Shown here: positions 28,528 through 37,326 of the stretch, in pieces
How the letters are laid out: every line of letters begins with the position of its first letter
Numbering within the stretch: the first letter of the stretch is position 1
Origin: Psychrobacter sp. ANT_WB68
GTDB taxonomy: Bacteria; Pseudomonadota; Gammaproteobacteria; Pseudomonadales; Moraxellaceae
DNA length: 64,000 nt
Direction: 5' to 3'
NCBI RefSeq assembly: GCF_008369115.1
Contig: NZ_VOAZ01000003.1
Coordinates: 558,001 to 622,000 of the forward strand
The notes under the pieces: model-generated
What the model saw: the letters and a program-made list of their open reading frames with translations, nothing else
The model's database searches: none
Told to the model about the DNA's origin: nothing
Position numbers and translations under genes: made by a program

Positions 28528-28707
28528 GACAGTTGGTTTTATAGTTAATTTACTTTAAAACGGATACAGCGCTTAGACAGAAATTAGAGGGTGCCAACGG
28601 TAAACGATACCCTGGCAGTCAGTTATAGATAAGGAAGGGTTCGTGCAAGGCTGTTAATATTAATTTGAGCACCAACTATTATATTTATTTTATTATTAAG
28701 GATGATT

Positions 28708-29520
28708 ATGCACGCTATTGCCACTTACCAGTATGAGACATTACAAGTCAGCGCGACCGATAATATAGTAACCGTGACCATCAATCGACCTGAAAAAAAG
28801 AATGCCATGAGCTTTAAAGTGGTCGAAGAGTTGATTGCGGTCGCCGGTCGCATCAGTAAAGATAAAACGATACGCGCGGTGATTCTTAATGGTGCTGAAG
28901 GAACGTTTTGTGCCGGTATCGATTTAGGCGATTTAAACCATCCTAAAAATCAAGCGTTTGCCTTATGGGAACTGATCAAACCTTGGCAAAGTTTATTTCA
29001 ACGCGTCTGTTTGGTTTGGCGTGATGTCCCCGTGCCAGTGATTGCCGTACTAGAAGGCTACTGCATTGGTGCAGGCTTACAACTGGCGCTGGCCTGTGAT
29101 GTGCGTATCAGCCATCCTGATTGTAAACTGTCGATTATGGAGGCTAAGTGGGGGCTGGTACCTGACATGGGCTTGACCCAATCAGGGTTTGGCGTGGTAC
29201 GTGCTGATATCTTAAAAGAGCTGGCAATGACGGCTCGTACCGTGAATGCAGAAGAAGGTAAAGCGCTCGGACTGGTCAGCCATTGTAGTGACACGCCACT
29301 TGAGCAAGCACAAAAGCTTGCCGCTGAGTTTGCTGAGCGTTCACCCGATGCCGTGCTGGCAAGTAAACGAGTTATTAATGCCATGTTCCAGCAGCCAGCC
29401 ACGACGCTATATAAAGAAAAATTCTGGCAATTAAAAATGATGTTCGGTCGTAACCGTAAGCTGGCGCTTAGAAAAGCCAAGCAAGCCAGTACTGCCTTTG
29501 GCAAACGTCAATTCCGTTAG
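28708..29520 (+). CDS. Crotonase-fold enoyl-CoA hydratase/isomerase family protein
   Basis: A 270-residue cytoplasmic crotonase. Seen are TINRPEKKNAMS (~27-38), the first oxyanion-hole segment FCAGIDLGDL, the second GYCIGAGLQLALACDVRI, and EAKWGLVPDMGLT, where the crotonase acid/base positions are Glu and Asp. The Asp in place of the second Glu leaves hydratase, isomerase or thioesterase activity open, so no substrate is named. AAGGA at 28698-28702 favours ATG 28708; the first ATG at 28702 overlaps it. No fatty-acid degradation genes flank it, so it stands alone between gacS and an efflux pump. Confidence 0.87.
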   Translation: MHAIATYQYETLQVSATDNIVTVTINRPEKKNAMSFKVVEELIAVAGRISKDKTIRAVILNGAEGTFCAGIDLGDLNHPKNQAFALWELIKPWQSLFQRVCLVWRDVPVPVIAVLEGYCIGAGLQLALACDVRISHPDCKLSIMEAKWGLVPDMGLTQSGFGVVRADILKELAMTARTVNAEEGKALGLVSHCSDTPLEQAQKLAAEFAERSPDAVLASKRVINAMFQQPATTLYKEKFWQLKMMFGRNRKLALRKAKQASTAFGKRQFR

Positions 29521-29785
29521 AAGCCGTTAGGCCTATCTTGATAGATTATTTTAGTGGTGCAGGTTTGTTTTATTCACATCAAGCGTCTATTGAATTACAA
29601 GCAGATAGTGCAATATAGCATTATCTGTTTTTCTAGACTGCTTGCGTCGCAGCCTGTAAGTATGATGATTGATTGTAGAAGTTATTTTAAAAAAAAGCTT
29701 GGTTTAAAATAAAAGCTTATTAAAATTACAAAACAAACCAGACATCAATAATAAAATAATAATCCCTCTATCCTATGGTCTAACT

Positions 29786-31045
29786 ATGTCTGCTCCAAAG
29801 TCCTCTCTGCCTAATAAACCGAATGCTGCTGACCGAGTGCGCTCTGCTGATTTGCCTGTTGCATGGATTATGATGCTTGGGCTTATCGTGGCGGTCGGGC
29901 CATTATCAATTGATATGTATTTGCCCGCATTACCGTCGATGGCAGATGATTTTGGTGTGTCAACTGCATTTATGGCCAACTCTGTTCCCGCTTATTTTGT
30001 CGGTTTGGTATTTGGTCAGCTGTTTTATGGTCCGTTTAGTGATCGCGTCGGTCGCGTCAAACCTTTATATATCGGCATGACTTTATACGTAATTGCCTCC
30101 ATTGTTTGTGCGACTACCGATAACGAATACGTATTGTTTGTCGGTCGAACCTTGCAAGCGCTTGGTGCTTGTGTCGGTGCGGTCGTTACCCGTGCCGCCA
30201 TTCGCGACCGTCTGACTGCCAAACAAACTGCCAAAGCCTTTTCTATCATGATATTGGTGATGGGTTTAGCGCCGATATTAGCGCCGTCACTCGGTGCTGT
30301 ATTTTTACAATTCTTTAGCTGGCACTCTATTTTCTGGTTTTTGGCGGCCTTTGGGACACTAAACTTGTTGCTGACCAAGTTTTTCTTTTTTGAAACGCTC
30401 ACCGAAGAAAACCGTAACGTCCGTCCTGCCAAAGAAGTATTGAGCCAGTATTGGGATTTATTAAAGGACCCTACCTTTAATTATCCGGCGATTGGCGGCG
30501 GGTTATTGATGGGAGCGATGTTTGTCTACATTAGCTCTGCTTCTGAATTAATCATGGATACCTATGGCGTTTCCGCCACGCATTTCGGTTGGTTGTTTGG
30601 GATGAATGCGGCAGGGTTTGTGGCTTTAACACAGCTTAATCAGTGGCTGACCAATCGTTTTCGTATTTTGAGCCTTTTACGTTTTGGGGCGATGATGCAG
30701 GTCATCTCTGCGGGGGCGCTGTTTGGGATAGGGATTGTTTTTGGTACTGATGCGTGGTTGCCATTGGTACTAGTCTGTATTTTCTTTTGTATTGCTGGTT
30801 TAGGGCTGACACAGCCGAATGCTTCGGCGATTGCGCTCGCTTTTCAAAAACGCCGTGCTGGTATGGCCAGTGCCTTACAAGGTTCATTGATGTTTTCGGT
30901 CGGTATTTTCGGCGGGTTATTGTTAAACCTATTCCCCGTCAATCCGGTATTGAAAATCGGTATTGCGATGTTTGCGCTAATGAGTCTTGGTACTTATTTA
31001 ATTTGGCAAATAGACGGCAACTTAGACCTGGATAATGCGGATTGA
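29786..31045 (+). CDS. Bcr/CflA family drug efflux MFS transporter
   Basis: A 419-residue major facilitator with about 12 hydrophobic helices. The Bcr/CflA signature region is present: SIDMYLPALPSMADDFG (~48-64), GLVFGQLFYGPFSDRVGRVKPLYIG (motif A, in two parts), and RTLQALGACVGAVVTRAAIRD (motif C-like, ~113-133). The family exports drugs such as bicyclomycin, chloramphenicol or sulfonamides, or cysteine and dipeptides, by proton antiport; the substrate cannot be read from the sequence. No regulator gene is adjacent. A strong terminator follows. Confidence 0.9.
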   Translation: MSAPKSSLPNKPNAADRVRSADLPVAWIMMLGLIVAVGPLSIDMYLPALPSMADDFGVSTAFMANSVPAYFVGLVFGQLFYGPFSDRVGRVKPLYIGMTLYVIASIVCATTDNEYVLFVGRTLQALGACVGAVVTRAAIRDRLTAKQTAKAFSIMILVMGLAPILAPSLGAVFLQFFSWHSIFWFLAAFGTLNLLLTKFFFFETLTEENRNVRPAKEVLSQYWDLLKDPTFNYPAIGGGLLMGAMFVYISSASELIMDTYGVSATHFGWLFGMNAAGFVALTQLNQWLTNRFRILSLLRFGAMMQVISAGALFGIGIVFGTDAWLPLVLVCIFFCIAGLGLTQPNASAIALAFQKRRAGMASALQGSLMFSVGIFGGLLLNLFPVNPVLKIGIAMFALMSLGTYLIWQIDGNLDLDNAD

Positions 31046-31080
31046 TTGATTCTTAGGTTTTATTTACTGACATTTATTAT

Positions 31081-31125
31081 AAAAAAAAGCATTCAGCACG
31101 TATCAAGCGTCTGAATGCTTTTTTT
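31081..31125 (+). terminator. Rho-independent terminator after the Bcr/CflA gene
   Basis: Stem GCATTCAG/CTGAATGC (31089-31096, 31111-31118), preceded by eight A and followed by seven T. Confidence 0.85.
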
Positions 31126-31423
31126 ATGTCTGTTGTTTTTGTGATTTTTCCTATCGTATACATTAAAACCATCACTTTCAGTAAAGGTCTATTTATTAAA
31201 TATCGAGGCAATAGACTCATTAATACATAACATTTTTATATACAGTTATCGTTATATATAAAAATATGTACGCTATGACTAAACAAAATTATTGCAATGA
31301 AGAGATTGCTCAATTATCATCTAGCGTAATTTTATGTAATTAATTATTGCAAATATATTACAAAATATTATGGAATTATTTTTTTTCGATTTGTGGTACA
31401 ACATCAAGGCTTAAGGATAGGAT
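31126..31423. other. Very AT-rich leader of the chemosensory operon
   Basis: About 300 bp of unusually AT-rich DNA with runs of TATATA and a repeated TTATTGCAA, leading to AAGGATAGGAT before the lipoprotein start. No gene fits. The operon promoter must be here, but several AT-rich -10-like hexamers make a single call unsafe. Confidence 0.45.
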
Positions 31424-32290
31424 ATGAAGCAGTTATATAGAGTATTGCCAATTGTACTGAGCGTGGGTTTATTTGGTTGTAGTAACTCTGCCACTCAAGA
31501 AATTGCCAATGCTAACAGTGCTACCGATAATGAAGACAATTTCGTCAGTCAGCTACCTAATACAGCACCAGTGATAAAAGTTGCTACAACGGGCACGATG
31601 CCTCCGTTTTCGTTCCAAGATGACTACGGTAATATGCAGGGTATTGATATTGATTCAATCCGTGCTATTGGTGAAGAGCAAGGGTTTAAGGTCGAGTTCT
31701 ATAAAGAAACTTGGCAAAATATGTTTGATAGTGTTGAATCTGGCAATCGTGATTTAGCTATTTCTGGTATTTCTTATAAAACTGATCGTGATGAAAGGTA
31801 TGGTCTTTCAAAACCTTATTTCTTTAATCCTTCGGCAATTATGTATGCTAAAAACAATCTAACTATCAATGGCTTAAGTGATTTAAAAGGTTTGCATGTT
31901 GCTGGTATGGAAGGAACTAAACAAGTTGATCAAGTAAGAGAAATGGGCGGATATAGTGAATTGTCTACAACAACCACTACCTTTTTACTATTTGAAGACT
32001 TGATGCAAGATAAGGTAGATGCGATTGTTCAAGATTTACCTTTATTACAATATACGGCAGCTAACCATTCAGATCATAAAGTTGTCATCGTACCTTATGA
32101 GGATGAAAACAACCCTTCAGCCCAGCAAGTGATATTGATGGCAAAGGGTAACGCTAAGCTTATTAACAGCGTCAATGAAGGGGTTACTAAGCTCAAAGAG
32201 AAAGGTAAATTCAAAGAGATTGAACAAAAATGGTTGGGTGTGACAGCTCCTGCTACTAATAGCAATACTACCACTCAGCAAGCGAACTAA
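31424..32290 (+). CDS. Solute-binding lipoprotein (SBP_bac_3 family), first gene of a chemosensory operon
   Basis: A 288-residue lipoprotein. The signal ends in lipobox LFGC with Cys 19 and Ser at +2, which by the Lol rule predicts outer-membrane sorting. The mature part is an amino-acid-type periplasmic binding protein (IKVATTGTMPPFSFQDDYGNM in two parts, GIDIDSIRAIGEEQGFKVEF, ISGISYKTDRDERYGLSKPY). No ABC permease or ATPase gene is adjacent. Instead the stop is 14 bp before a membrane kinase gene, so a sensory role, presenting a bound ligand to the kinase, is more likely than transport (inference). A start-proximal AAGGATAGGAT gives the ribosome-binding site. Confidence 0.85.
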   Translation: MKQLYRVLPIVLSVGLFGCSNSATQEIANANSATDNEDNFVSQLPNTAPVIKVATTGTMPPFSFQDDYGNMQGIDIDSIRAIGEEQGFKVEFYKETWQNMFDSVESGNRDLAISGISYKTDRDERYGLSKPYFFNPSAIMYAKNNLTINGLSDLKGLHVAGMEGTKQVDQVREMGGYSELSTTTTTFLLFEDLMQDKVDAIVQDLPLLQYTAANHSDHKVVIVPYEDENNPSAQQVILMAKGNAKLINSVNEGVTKLKEKGKFKEIEQKWLGVTAPATNSNTTTQQAN

Positions 32291-32304
32291 GGAGCTAAGA
32301 AAAG

Positions 32305-34509
32305 ATGGCAACCACTCATAATATTGACAATAAACGCTATCACAGTTTAATTATTTCAATTGCACTGTTTTTATCTTTGATTGGCGCTTTGCTGGCGTTT
32401 ACCTTTTATACGTCAAGCTTACTTGAAAGAAATACCGTTTTAATTGACCAAACTAACCAAGTCGCCAACAGCGCACAAGCGGTAATTAAAGATCTGTTTG
32501 ACTTAGATAGTAGTTATGGCGAAGACACCAGTTCACCACATATCCAACGAGTTTTAGAGCGTTTGGAACAAAATGCAACCCTCATTACCAGCTCTATTAA
32601 TGCGATTGAAAAAGGTGGCAAAATCACTGACATTGATGGTAAAAATTATAATTTACCAAAGATCAATAGTCAGTCTCAAACGCAAATTACTGCAGCTAAT
32701 GAGCAATGGCAGCTTTTAGAACCTAAAATTCAAACCTATCTAAAAGACGCTGATAATATCATGGTCGATTCATCTGATGAATTGACTCAAGCGGTAGAAC
32801 AAGCCAAGACCTCAAGTTTGCTGATTAACGATTCATTAGATCGGCTCACCGATGAAGTGTTTATCAACGCTGAACGCCAAGCGAACACCATTCGTCTGAT
32901 TCAGATATTGGGTGTTGCGGCTATTTTTGCTTACTTCCTAATCTTTGTATTCTTCTTTGTGCGCCGTTTGCGCGATACCGATGCTGAAGCATTGGCTGCT
33001 CGCCGCGAAACACAAGAGATTATGGAAACCGTCAATACCGGTCTATTCCTGTTAGATAAAGATTTGAATATTGGCCAGCAGCATTCTCGTGCACTAAATG
33101 GCATTATTGGTGAAGATAGATTGGCAGGAGAAAACTTTGCCGATGTACTGCGCGGTCGTATCTCAGACAAAGATTTGAAAACCACGCGTCAGTTTATCGA
33201 GCAACTGTACAACCCACGTGTCAAAGAGAAATTGGTTGATTCTTTAAACCCATTGCATAAAGTCATGCTCCACAATACGTCTGGAGAAGAGAGCACAACG
33301 AGTCGCTTCCTGGACTTTAAGTTTTCACGCGTTTATGAAGATAAAGACATTGCCCGTATTTTGGTCAACGTTAATGACGTCTCAGATGCTGTTTATTTAG
33401 AGCAGCGCTTAGAAAAAGAGCGTTCGCAAAATGACATGCAAATTGAGATGTTAACCACCATCTTAAACGTGAATCCAAAAATTATTAATGAGTTTATTCA
33501 CAACACCAAAGCTCATATCGATAAGATGAACAATATTTTGAAAAATCCTGGTAGTTCGCAATTTGAGCTTGAAGGTAAACTCAATGCGATTTATCGTGAA
33601 ATGCACAGCTTAAAGGGTGAAGCCTCGGCACTAAAACTGCATAGCTTTACTAAAATTGCGTCAGACGCTGAAGATAAACTGGATGCATTACAAAATCAGG
33701 GTAAGCTATCGGGCAACAACTTCTTACCGCTTGCTGTACATTTGGATGACTTACTCAGCCTCTCGAACACTATTGAGACGCTAGGTGAACGTATCAACCA
33801 AGCAGCACCAAAAAATGGCAGTAGCGCCAAACCGATGGCAAAAGCGCCTATGGCTGTGAGTTCATCAAATGCCACCCGTACGCAATTTGCAAGTCAATCC
33901 GTGAACAATATGCCTGTTACCGACGGTAATGACATTGATTTAAGTGATGAGTCAGATAATGAACATTTGGCTTATTATCAAGATTTTGCCCAAGACATCG
34001 CGGTCAGACAAGGTAAGCAAGTACAGCTTAATGGTCACAATTTGGCGCATGTAAATATACCTGCCCACCTTAAACAACCGATTAAAGAGATTAGTATTCA
34101 GTTATTACGTAATGCGGTGGTACATGGTATCGAGTCACCTGAAGCGCGCCAATCAGCAGGTAAATCTGCGATTGGTAGTATTGATTTAGAAATGCAGCGT
34201 GACGATCAGAACTTAATCATTGCACTGCAAGATGATGGTCAAGGTATCGACTACGAAGGCATTCGTCATAAGCTGGTTGAAGCTGGAAGTTTTGAGCAAG
34301 AGGCTGCCAGTCAGCTCACTCATGGTGAGCTACTCAAAACCCTATTCGCTTCTGGATTCTCGACCAAAGAGCATGCTGATGAAGATGGCGGGCGTGGTGT
34401 AGGCTTAGATGTCATCAAGGCGTTAGTCAAAGAATATAACGGTAAGCTCAATGTCAACAGTGAGCTTGGTCAGATGACACGTTTTGTCATTACGCTACCT
34501 GCTGCTTAA
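32305..34509 (+). CDS. Membrane-bound CheA-like histidine kinase (TM-PAS-HPt-HATPase)
   Basis: A 734-residue kinase with unusual architecture. TM1 is at ~15-38, a helical extracytoplasmic region of ~160 residues follows, and TM2 is at ~199-219. A PAS-like domain (~235-345, TVNTGLFLLDKDLNIGQQ) and a coiled-coil lead to an HPt domain with EMHSLKGEASAL (phospho-His 434). The C terminus is a CheA-type HATPase (N603 in RNAVVHGIESPEAR, D643 in DDGQGID, GGRGVGLDV from 695). There is no HisKA dimerisation motif and no CheW-like domain, so it is not a classical CheA. It lies between a binding lipoprotein and a CheY-like receiver, both closely spaced, which fits direct signalling from ligand to receiver. 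Confidence 0.85.
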   Translation: MATTHNIDNKRYHSLIISIALFLSLIGALLAFTFYTSSLLERNTVLIDQTNQVANSAQAVIKDLFDLDSSYGEDTSSPHIQRVLERLEQNATLITSSINAIEKGGKITDIDGKNYNLPKINSQSQTQITAANEQWQLLEPKIQTYLKDADNIMVDSSDELTQAVEQAKTSSLLINDSLDRLTDEVFINAERQANTIRLIQILGVAAIFAYFLIFVFFFVRRLRDTDAEALAARRETQEIMETVNTGLFLLDKDLNIGQQHSRALNGIIGEDRLAGENFADVLRGRISDKDLKTTRQFIEQLYNPRVKEKLVDSLNPLHKVMLHNTSGEESTTSRFLDFKFSRVYEDKDIARILVNVNDVSDAVYLEQRLEKERSQNDMQIEMLTTILNVNPKIINEFIHNTKAHIDKMNNILKNPGSSQFELEGKLNAIYREMHSLKGEASALKLHSFTKIASDAEDKLDALQNQGKLSGNNFLPLAVHLDDLLSLSNTIETLGERINQAAPKNGSSAKPMAKAPMAVSSSNATRTQFASQSVNNMPVTDGNDIDLSDESDNEHLAYYQDFAQDIAVRQGKQVQLNGHNLAHVNIPAHLKQPIKEISIQLLRNAVVHGIESPEARQSAGKSAIGSIDLEMQRDDQNLIIALQDDGQGIDYEGIRHKLVEAGSFEQEAASQLTHGELLKTLFASGFSTKEHADEDGGRGVGLDVIKALVKEYNGKLNVNSELGQMTRFVITLPAA

Positions 34510-34529
34510 TTAAGGAAGATAGATAAGCT

Positions 34530-34892
34530 ATGTATAAATTAATGATTGTTGATGATTCTAATATTATTCGCAACCGTATTCAGCGCGCTTATGATTCAGG
34601 TCAGTTTATGTTGGTTGCTACAGCAACCAGCGGCGTTCAAGCAATTGAGAAATTCAATATTCATCGTCCTGATGTGGTCACTATGGATTTAACCATGCCA
34701 CAAATGGACGGGCTTGAGTGCATTGAAAAAATCATTGCGATTGACCCTAACGTTCGTATTTTAGTGGTATCAGCCTTGTCTGATAAATCCACTGGCATTG
34801 AAGCGTTATCATTGGGTGCTAGCGGATTTTTATGCAAGCCTTTTTCAGAAGAAGAGCTGGTAGAGTCCTTGTATGAGCTGGTGCAAGACTAA
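34530..34892 (+). CDS. CheY-like single-domain response regulator
   Basis: 120 residues forming only a receiver domain, with no output domain. Conserved residues are Asp 8-9, phospho-acceptor Asp 53 (TMDLTMPQMDG), Ser 81 in VVSAL and Lys 103 in LCKPF. It starts 20 bp after the kinase stop. It should take phosphate from His 434 of the kinase and act by protein contact. With no flagellar or pilus gene nearby its target is unknown. Confidence 0.9.
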   Translation: MYKLMIVDDSNIIRNRIQRAYDSGQFMLVATATSGVQAIEKFNIHRPDVVTMDLTMPQMDGLECIEKIIAIDPNVRILVVSALSDKSTGIEALSLGASGFLCKPFSEEELVESLYELVQD

Positions 34893-34938
34893 TACTGTCC
34901 AATAATTTCAGTAAATACTTTATTAAAGAACACACCTT

Positions 34939-35388
34939 ATGAAAGAGCAAAAGTTACAGATTTTTGTAAGTATCATTACTAACTATTTTAACCAGTTTGG
35001 TAATGATGAGTTGGTAGTAGATACGCCTTATTTGCTAGAAAACCAACAGCCAAAAGTACATGATTATACAGGTGTCATTGGTATCTCAGGGGTACAAAAA
35101 GGCGTGGTGTATTTTTCTGCGACCACCGCGTTATTGGATAGTATCCTAGACAGTATGGGTGAAACGGATAAAAGCGAAGATAATTTGGTTGATCTAGCAG
35201 GTGAGGTTGCTAACACCATATCCGGTAATGCCCGCAACGAGTTTGGCGCTGAGTTTCATATCTCTGTGCCGCTTGTATTCAAAGGTTCACCGCAAAGTAT
35301 TATCCTGCCTAAAAACGGGCGTTCTTTTATCATTCCAGTCAGCTGGCGCGGTCAAATTGGGGAGATTGTGGTTTGTTTGCAAGATTGA
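34939..35388 (+). CDS. CheX-family phosphatase-like protein, copy 1
   Basis: A 149-residue protein with the CheX/CheC active-site helix: DLAGEVANTISGNAR contains Glu 89 and Asn 92, the E-x-x-N pair that attacks CheY-P in known members. One helix is present, as in CheX (CheC has two), and the protein would probably dimerise. It sits 46 bp after the receiver gene, so it is expected to dephosphorylate that receiver (inference). A second copy follows at once. Confidence 0.85.
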   Translation: MKEQKLQIFVSIITNYFNQFGNDELVVDTPYLLENQQPKVHDYTGVIGISGVQKGVVYFSATTALLDSILDSMGETDKSEDNLVDLAGEVANTISGNARNEFGAEFHISVPLVFKGSPQSIILPKNGRSFIIPVSWRGQIGEIVVCLQD

Positions 35389-35429
35389 ATCCAATCCCTC
35401 ATGATGATCAATATGGACGATAAACGATT

Positions 35430-35879
35430 ATGGTTAATGTAGACAAGTTAGGCGTTTTTTTAAGCTCTATCAGTGCATTTTTCGCGCAGATTGATGGTGA
35501 GCCAGTGGTGATAGACACGCCGTATTTGAATAGCAATAAAAATGCTGTCGGTTATGATTATAGCGGCATGATTAAAATATCAGGACCACTTGAAGGCTGC
35601 GTTTATGTCAGCGCCCCGAGCACTCTTTTGCGTGAAGCTATCAAAGTAATGGGCGAGCCTGACTCATCTATTACGATGATGAAAGACTTGCTGGGTGAGA
35701 TGGCCAATACCATTTCTGGCAATGCTCGTACGGAGTTTGGTGCAGATTTTATTATCTCACCACCCAAAATTATCGAAGGCGTACCCAGCATTCCTTATTT
35801 ACCAAAAGACCGCCAAAGCTACGTCACACCCTTTACGTGGCGCGGATACAAGGCAGTCATCGGTATTTCTATCGCTTAG
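35430..35879 (+). CDS. CheX-family phosphatase-like protein, copy 2
   Basis: 149 residues, clearly paralogous to the preceding protein: same length, shared VVIDTPYL and Y-(T/S)-G-(V/M)-I start region, active-site helix DLLGEMANTISGNAR with Glu 90 and Asn 93, and similar PV/PFTWRG endings. It arose by tandem duplication and both copies keep the catalytic pair. The two could form a heterodimer, or one may have another partner. It is the last gene before the operon terminator. Confidence 0.85.
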   Translation: MVNVDKLGVFLSSISAFFAQIDGEPVVIDTPYLNSNKNAVGYDYSGMIKISGPLEGCVYVSAPSTLLREAIKVMGEPDSSITMMKDLLGEMANTISGNARTEFGADFIISPPKIIEGVPSIPYLPKDRQSYVTPFTWRGYKAVIGISIA

Positions 35880-35934
35880 TTTAACGCTCAGCATTGATAG
35901 TGAAAGATGCTATAAGTAAAATCGACAAGTAAAG

Positions 35935-35959
35935 ACGACGTTTATACGTCGTTTTTTTT
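35935..35959 (+). terminator. Terminator closing the chemosensory operon
   Basis: Stem ACGACG/CGTCGT (35935-35940, 35947-35952) with a TTTATA loop and a run of eight T. It separates the operon from rpsB. Confidence 0.8.
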
Positions 35960-36278
35960 ATGCATTATCATCCACTTAAAGCTCATAATAGCGCTAGCAG
36001 TCGCTAAGCGTTATATGATAAAATACAGCCCAGCTATTTTTTTATCATATATTATTCTGTACGTTCAAATCATAGCTCGATTTTTTAAACCAATCCATCA
36101 ACCAATGACACACACATCATGGCAAAAAATTGCTGGGTGTTTGGCGACTTGATTAATTTGCCCAAAGTTACGATAAGGTTAATGCGCTATTGATGAGCAT
36201 TAATAATGGCAGATGCGTGTCGCTAGATAGGCAGTTTTTGTGATGTGGAGGCATAACCCAACCAACAGGACATTTAAC
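35960..36278 (+). other. rpsB promoter and leader region
   Basis: About 320 bp before rpsB with no gene. S2 operons in gammaproteobacteria often carry an autoregulatory leader bound by S2. The GC-richer segment at about 36195-36270 could fold, but I cannot show the conserved fold by eye. TATGATAAAAT near 36017 is a possible -10 region. Confidence 0.35.
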
Positions 36279-37079
36279 ATGGCTACAAAGAATCCAACCA
36301 AAATCGAAATGCGCGACCTACTACAAGCCGGCGCTCACTTTGGTCACCAAACACGTTTTTGGAATCCAAAAATGGGTCCATATATTTTTGGTGCCCGTAA
36401 CAAGATTCACATCATTAACCTTGAGCACACTGTAAAAGCGTTTAACGAAGCATTGACTTACGTAAACGGCTTGGCAGCTAAGAAAAACAAAGTATTATTT
36501 GTTGGTACTAAACGCGCAGCTAGCGGCGTTATCGCTGAGCAAGCAGCACGTGCTGGCATGCCATACGTTGACCATCGCTGGTTAGGTGGTATGTTGACTA
36601 ACTGGAAAACTCTACGCCAGTCAATCAATCGTCTAAAAGAGCTAGAAAAACAAGCTGAAGACGGTACTTTCGCTAAGCTTACTAAGCGTGAAGCGTTAGA
36701 GCGTACTCGCGATATGGAAAAACTTGAGCGTTCATTGGGCGGTATCAAAGACATGGGCGGTCTACCTGACGCAATCTTCGTTGTAGACGTGGATCATGAA
36801 GCAATCGCTATCAAAGAAGCTAAAAACCTAGGTATCCCAGTTATCGGTATCGTTGATACTAACTCTAACCCAGATAACGTTGATTACATCATCCCAGCAA
36901 ACGATGATGCTATCCGTGCCGTGACTTTGTATGTAACTTCTATTGCTGATGCAATCATCGCTGGTAAAGAATACGCACAAACTCAAGCTGGTGGTAAAGC
37001 TGAGCAAGAAGCGCCTGTTGCTACTGAAGAAGCACCAGTTGAAGCTACAACTGAAGAAGCTGCTACTCCAGCAGAATAA
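36279..37079 (+). CDS. rpsB: 30S ribosomal protein S2
   Basis: S2 is a late-assembling 30S protein that contacts S1. The 266-residue protein has [47 protein letters not shown] and [27 protein letters not shown] (in parts), all diagnostic. The C terminus is an Ala/Glu/Thr-rich tail of about 30 residues beyond the usual end. ACAGGA is 8 bp before ATG 36279; the 13-codon upstream extension from GTG 36240 is rejected. tsf follows 247 bp later, the universal rpsB-tsf order. Confidence 0.98.
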   Translation: MATKNPTKIEMRDLLQAGAHFGHQTRFWNPKMGPYIFGARNKIHIINLEHTVKAFNEALTYVNGLAAKKNKVLFVGTKRAASGVIAEQAARAGMPYVDHRWLGGMLTNWKTLRQSINRLKELEKQAEDGTFAKLTKREALERTRDMEKLERSLGGIKDMGGLPDAIFVVDVDHEAIAIKEAKNLGIPVIGIVDTNSNPDNVDYIIPANDDAIRAVTLYVTSIADAIIAGKEYAQTQAGGKAEQEAPVATEEAPVEATTEEAATPAE

Positions 37080-37326
37080 ATTGCTGACCGCTAAGGTTTA
37101 ATTTTATAAGGATGTCTTGATAGTTTATCGATCAGCAGCCATATAAAGTGACAAGCAGCATAGAGATAAACAATAGGCATGATGTAGTGTTACTCGTCAT
37201 GCCTTATTATTAAAGCGGTTTTATTAAAGTGGCGTTGTTAAGCCGCTATACAGAATTTAAGTGCGTTTAGATATCGTGCACTCCCATATATAATAATGCT
37301 CACACACATAATAAAAGGTAACTCTT

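Noticed and set aside
29058..29504. 148-codon minus-strand open frame inside the crotonase gene
   Set aside because: A shadow of the plus-strand crotonase, which has clear family motifs and a ribosome-binding site.
36061..36075. GTTCAAATC resembling a tRNA T-loop
   Set aside because: No surrounding acceptor, D or anticodon arms could be paired.
36240..36278. Longer rpsB start at 36240
   Set aside because: ACAGGA is 8 bp before ATG 36279, and S2 begins [12 protein letters not shown] there.
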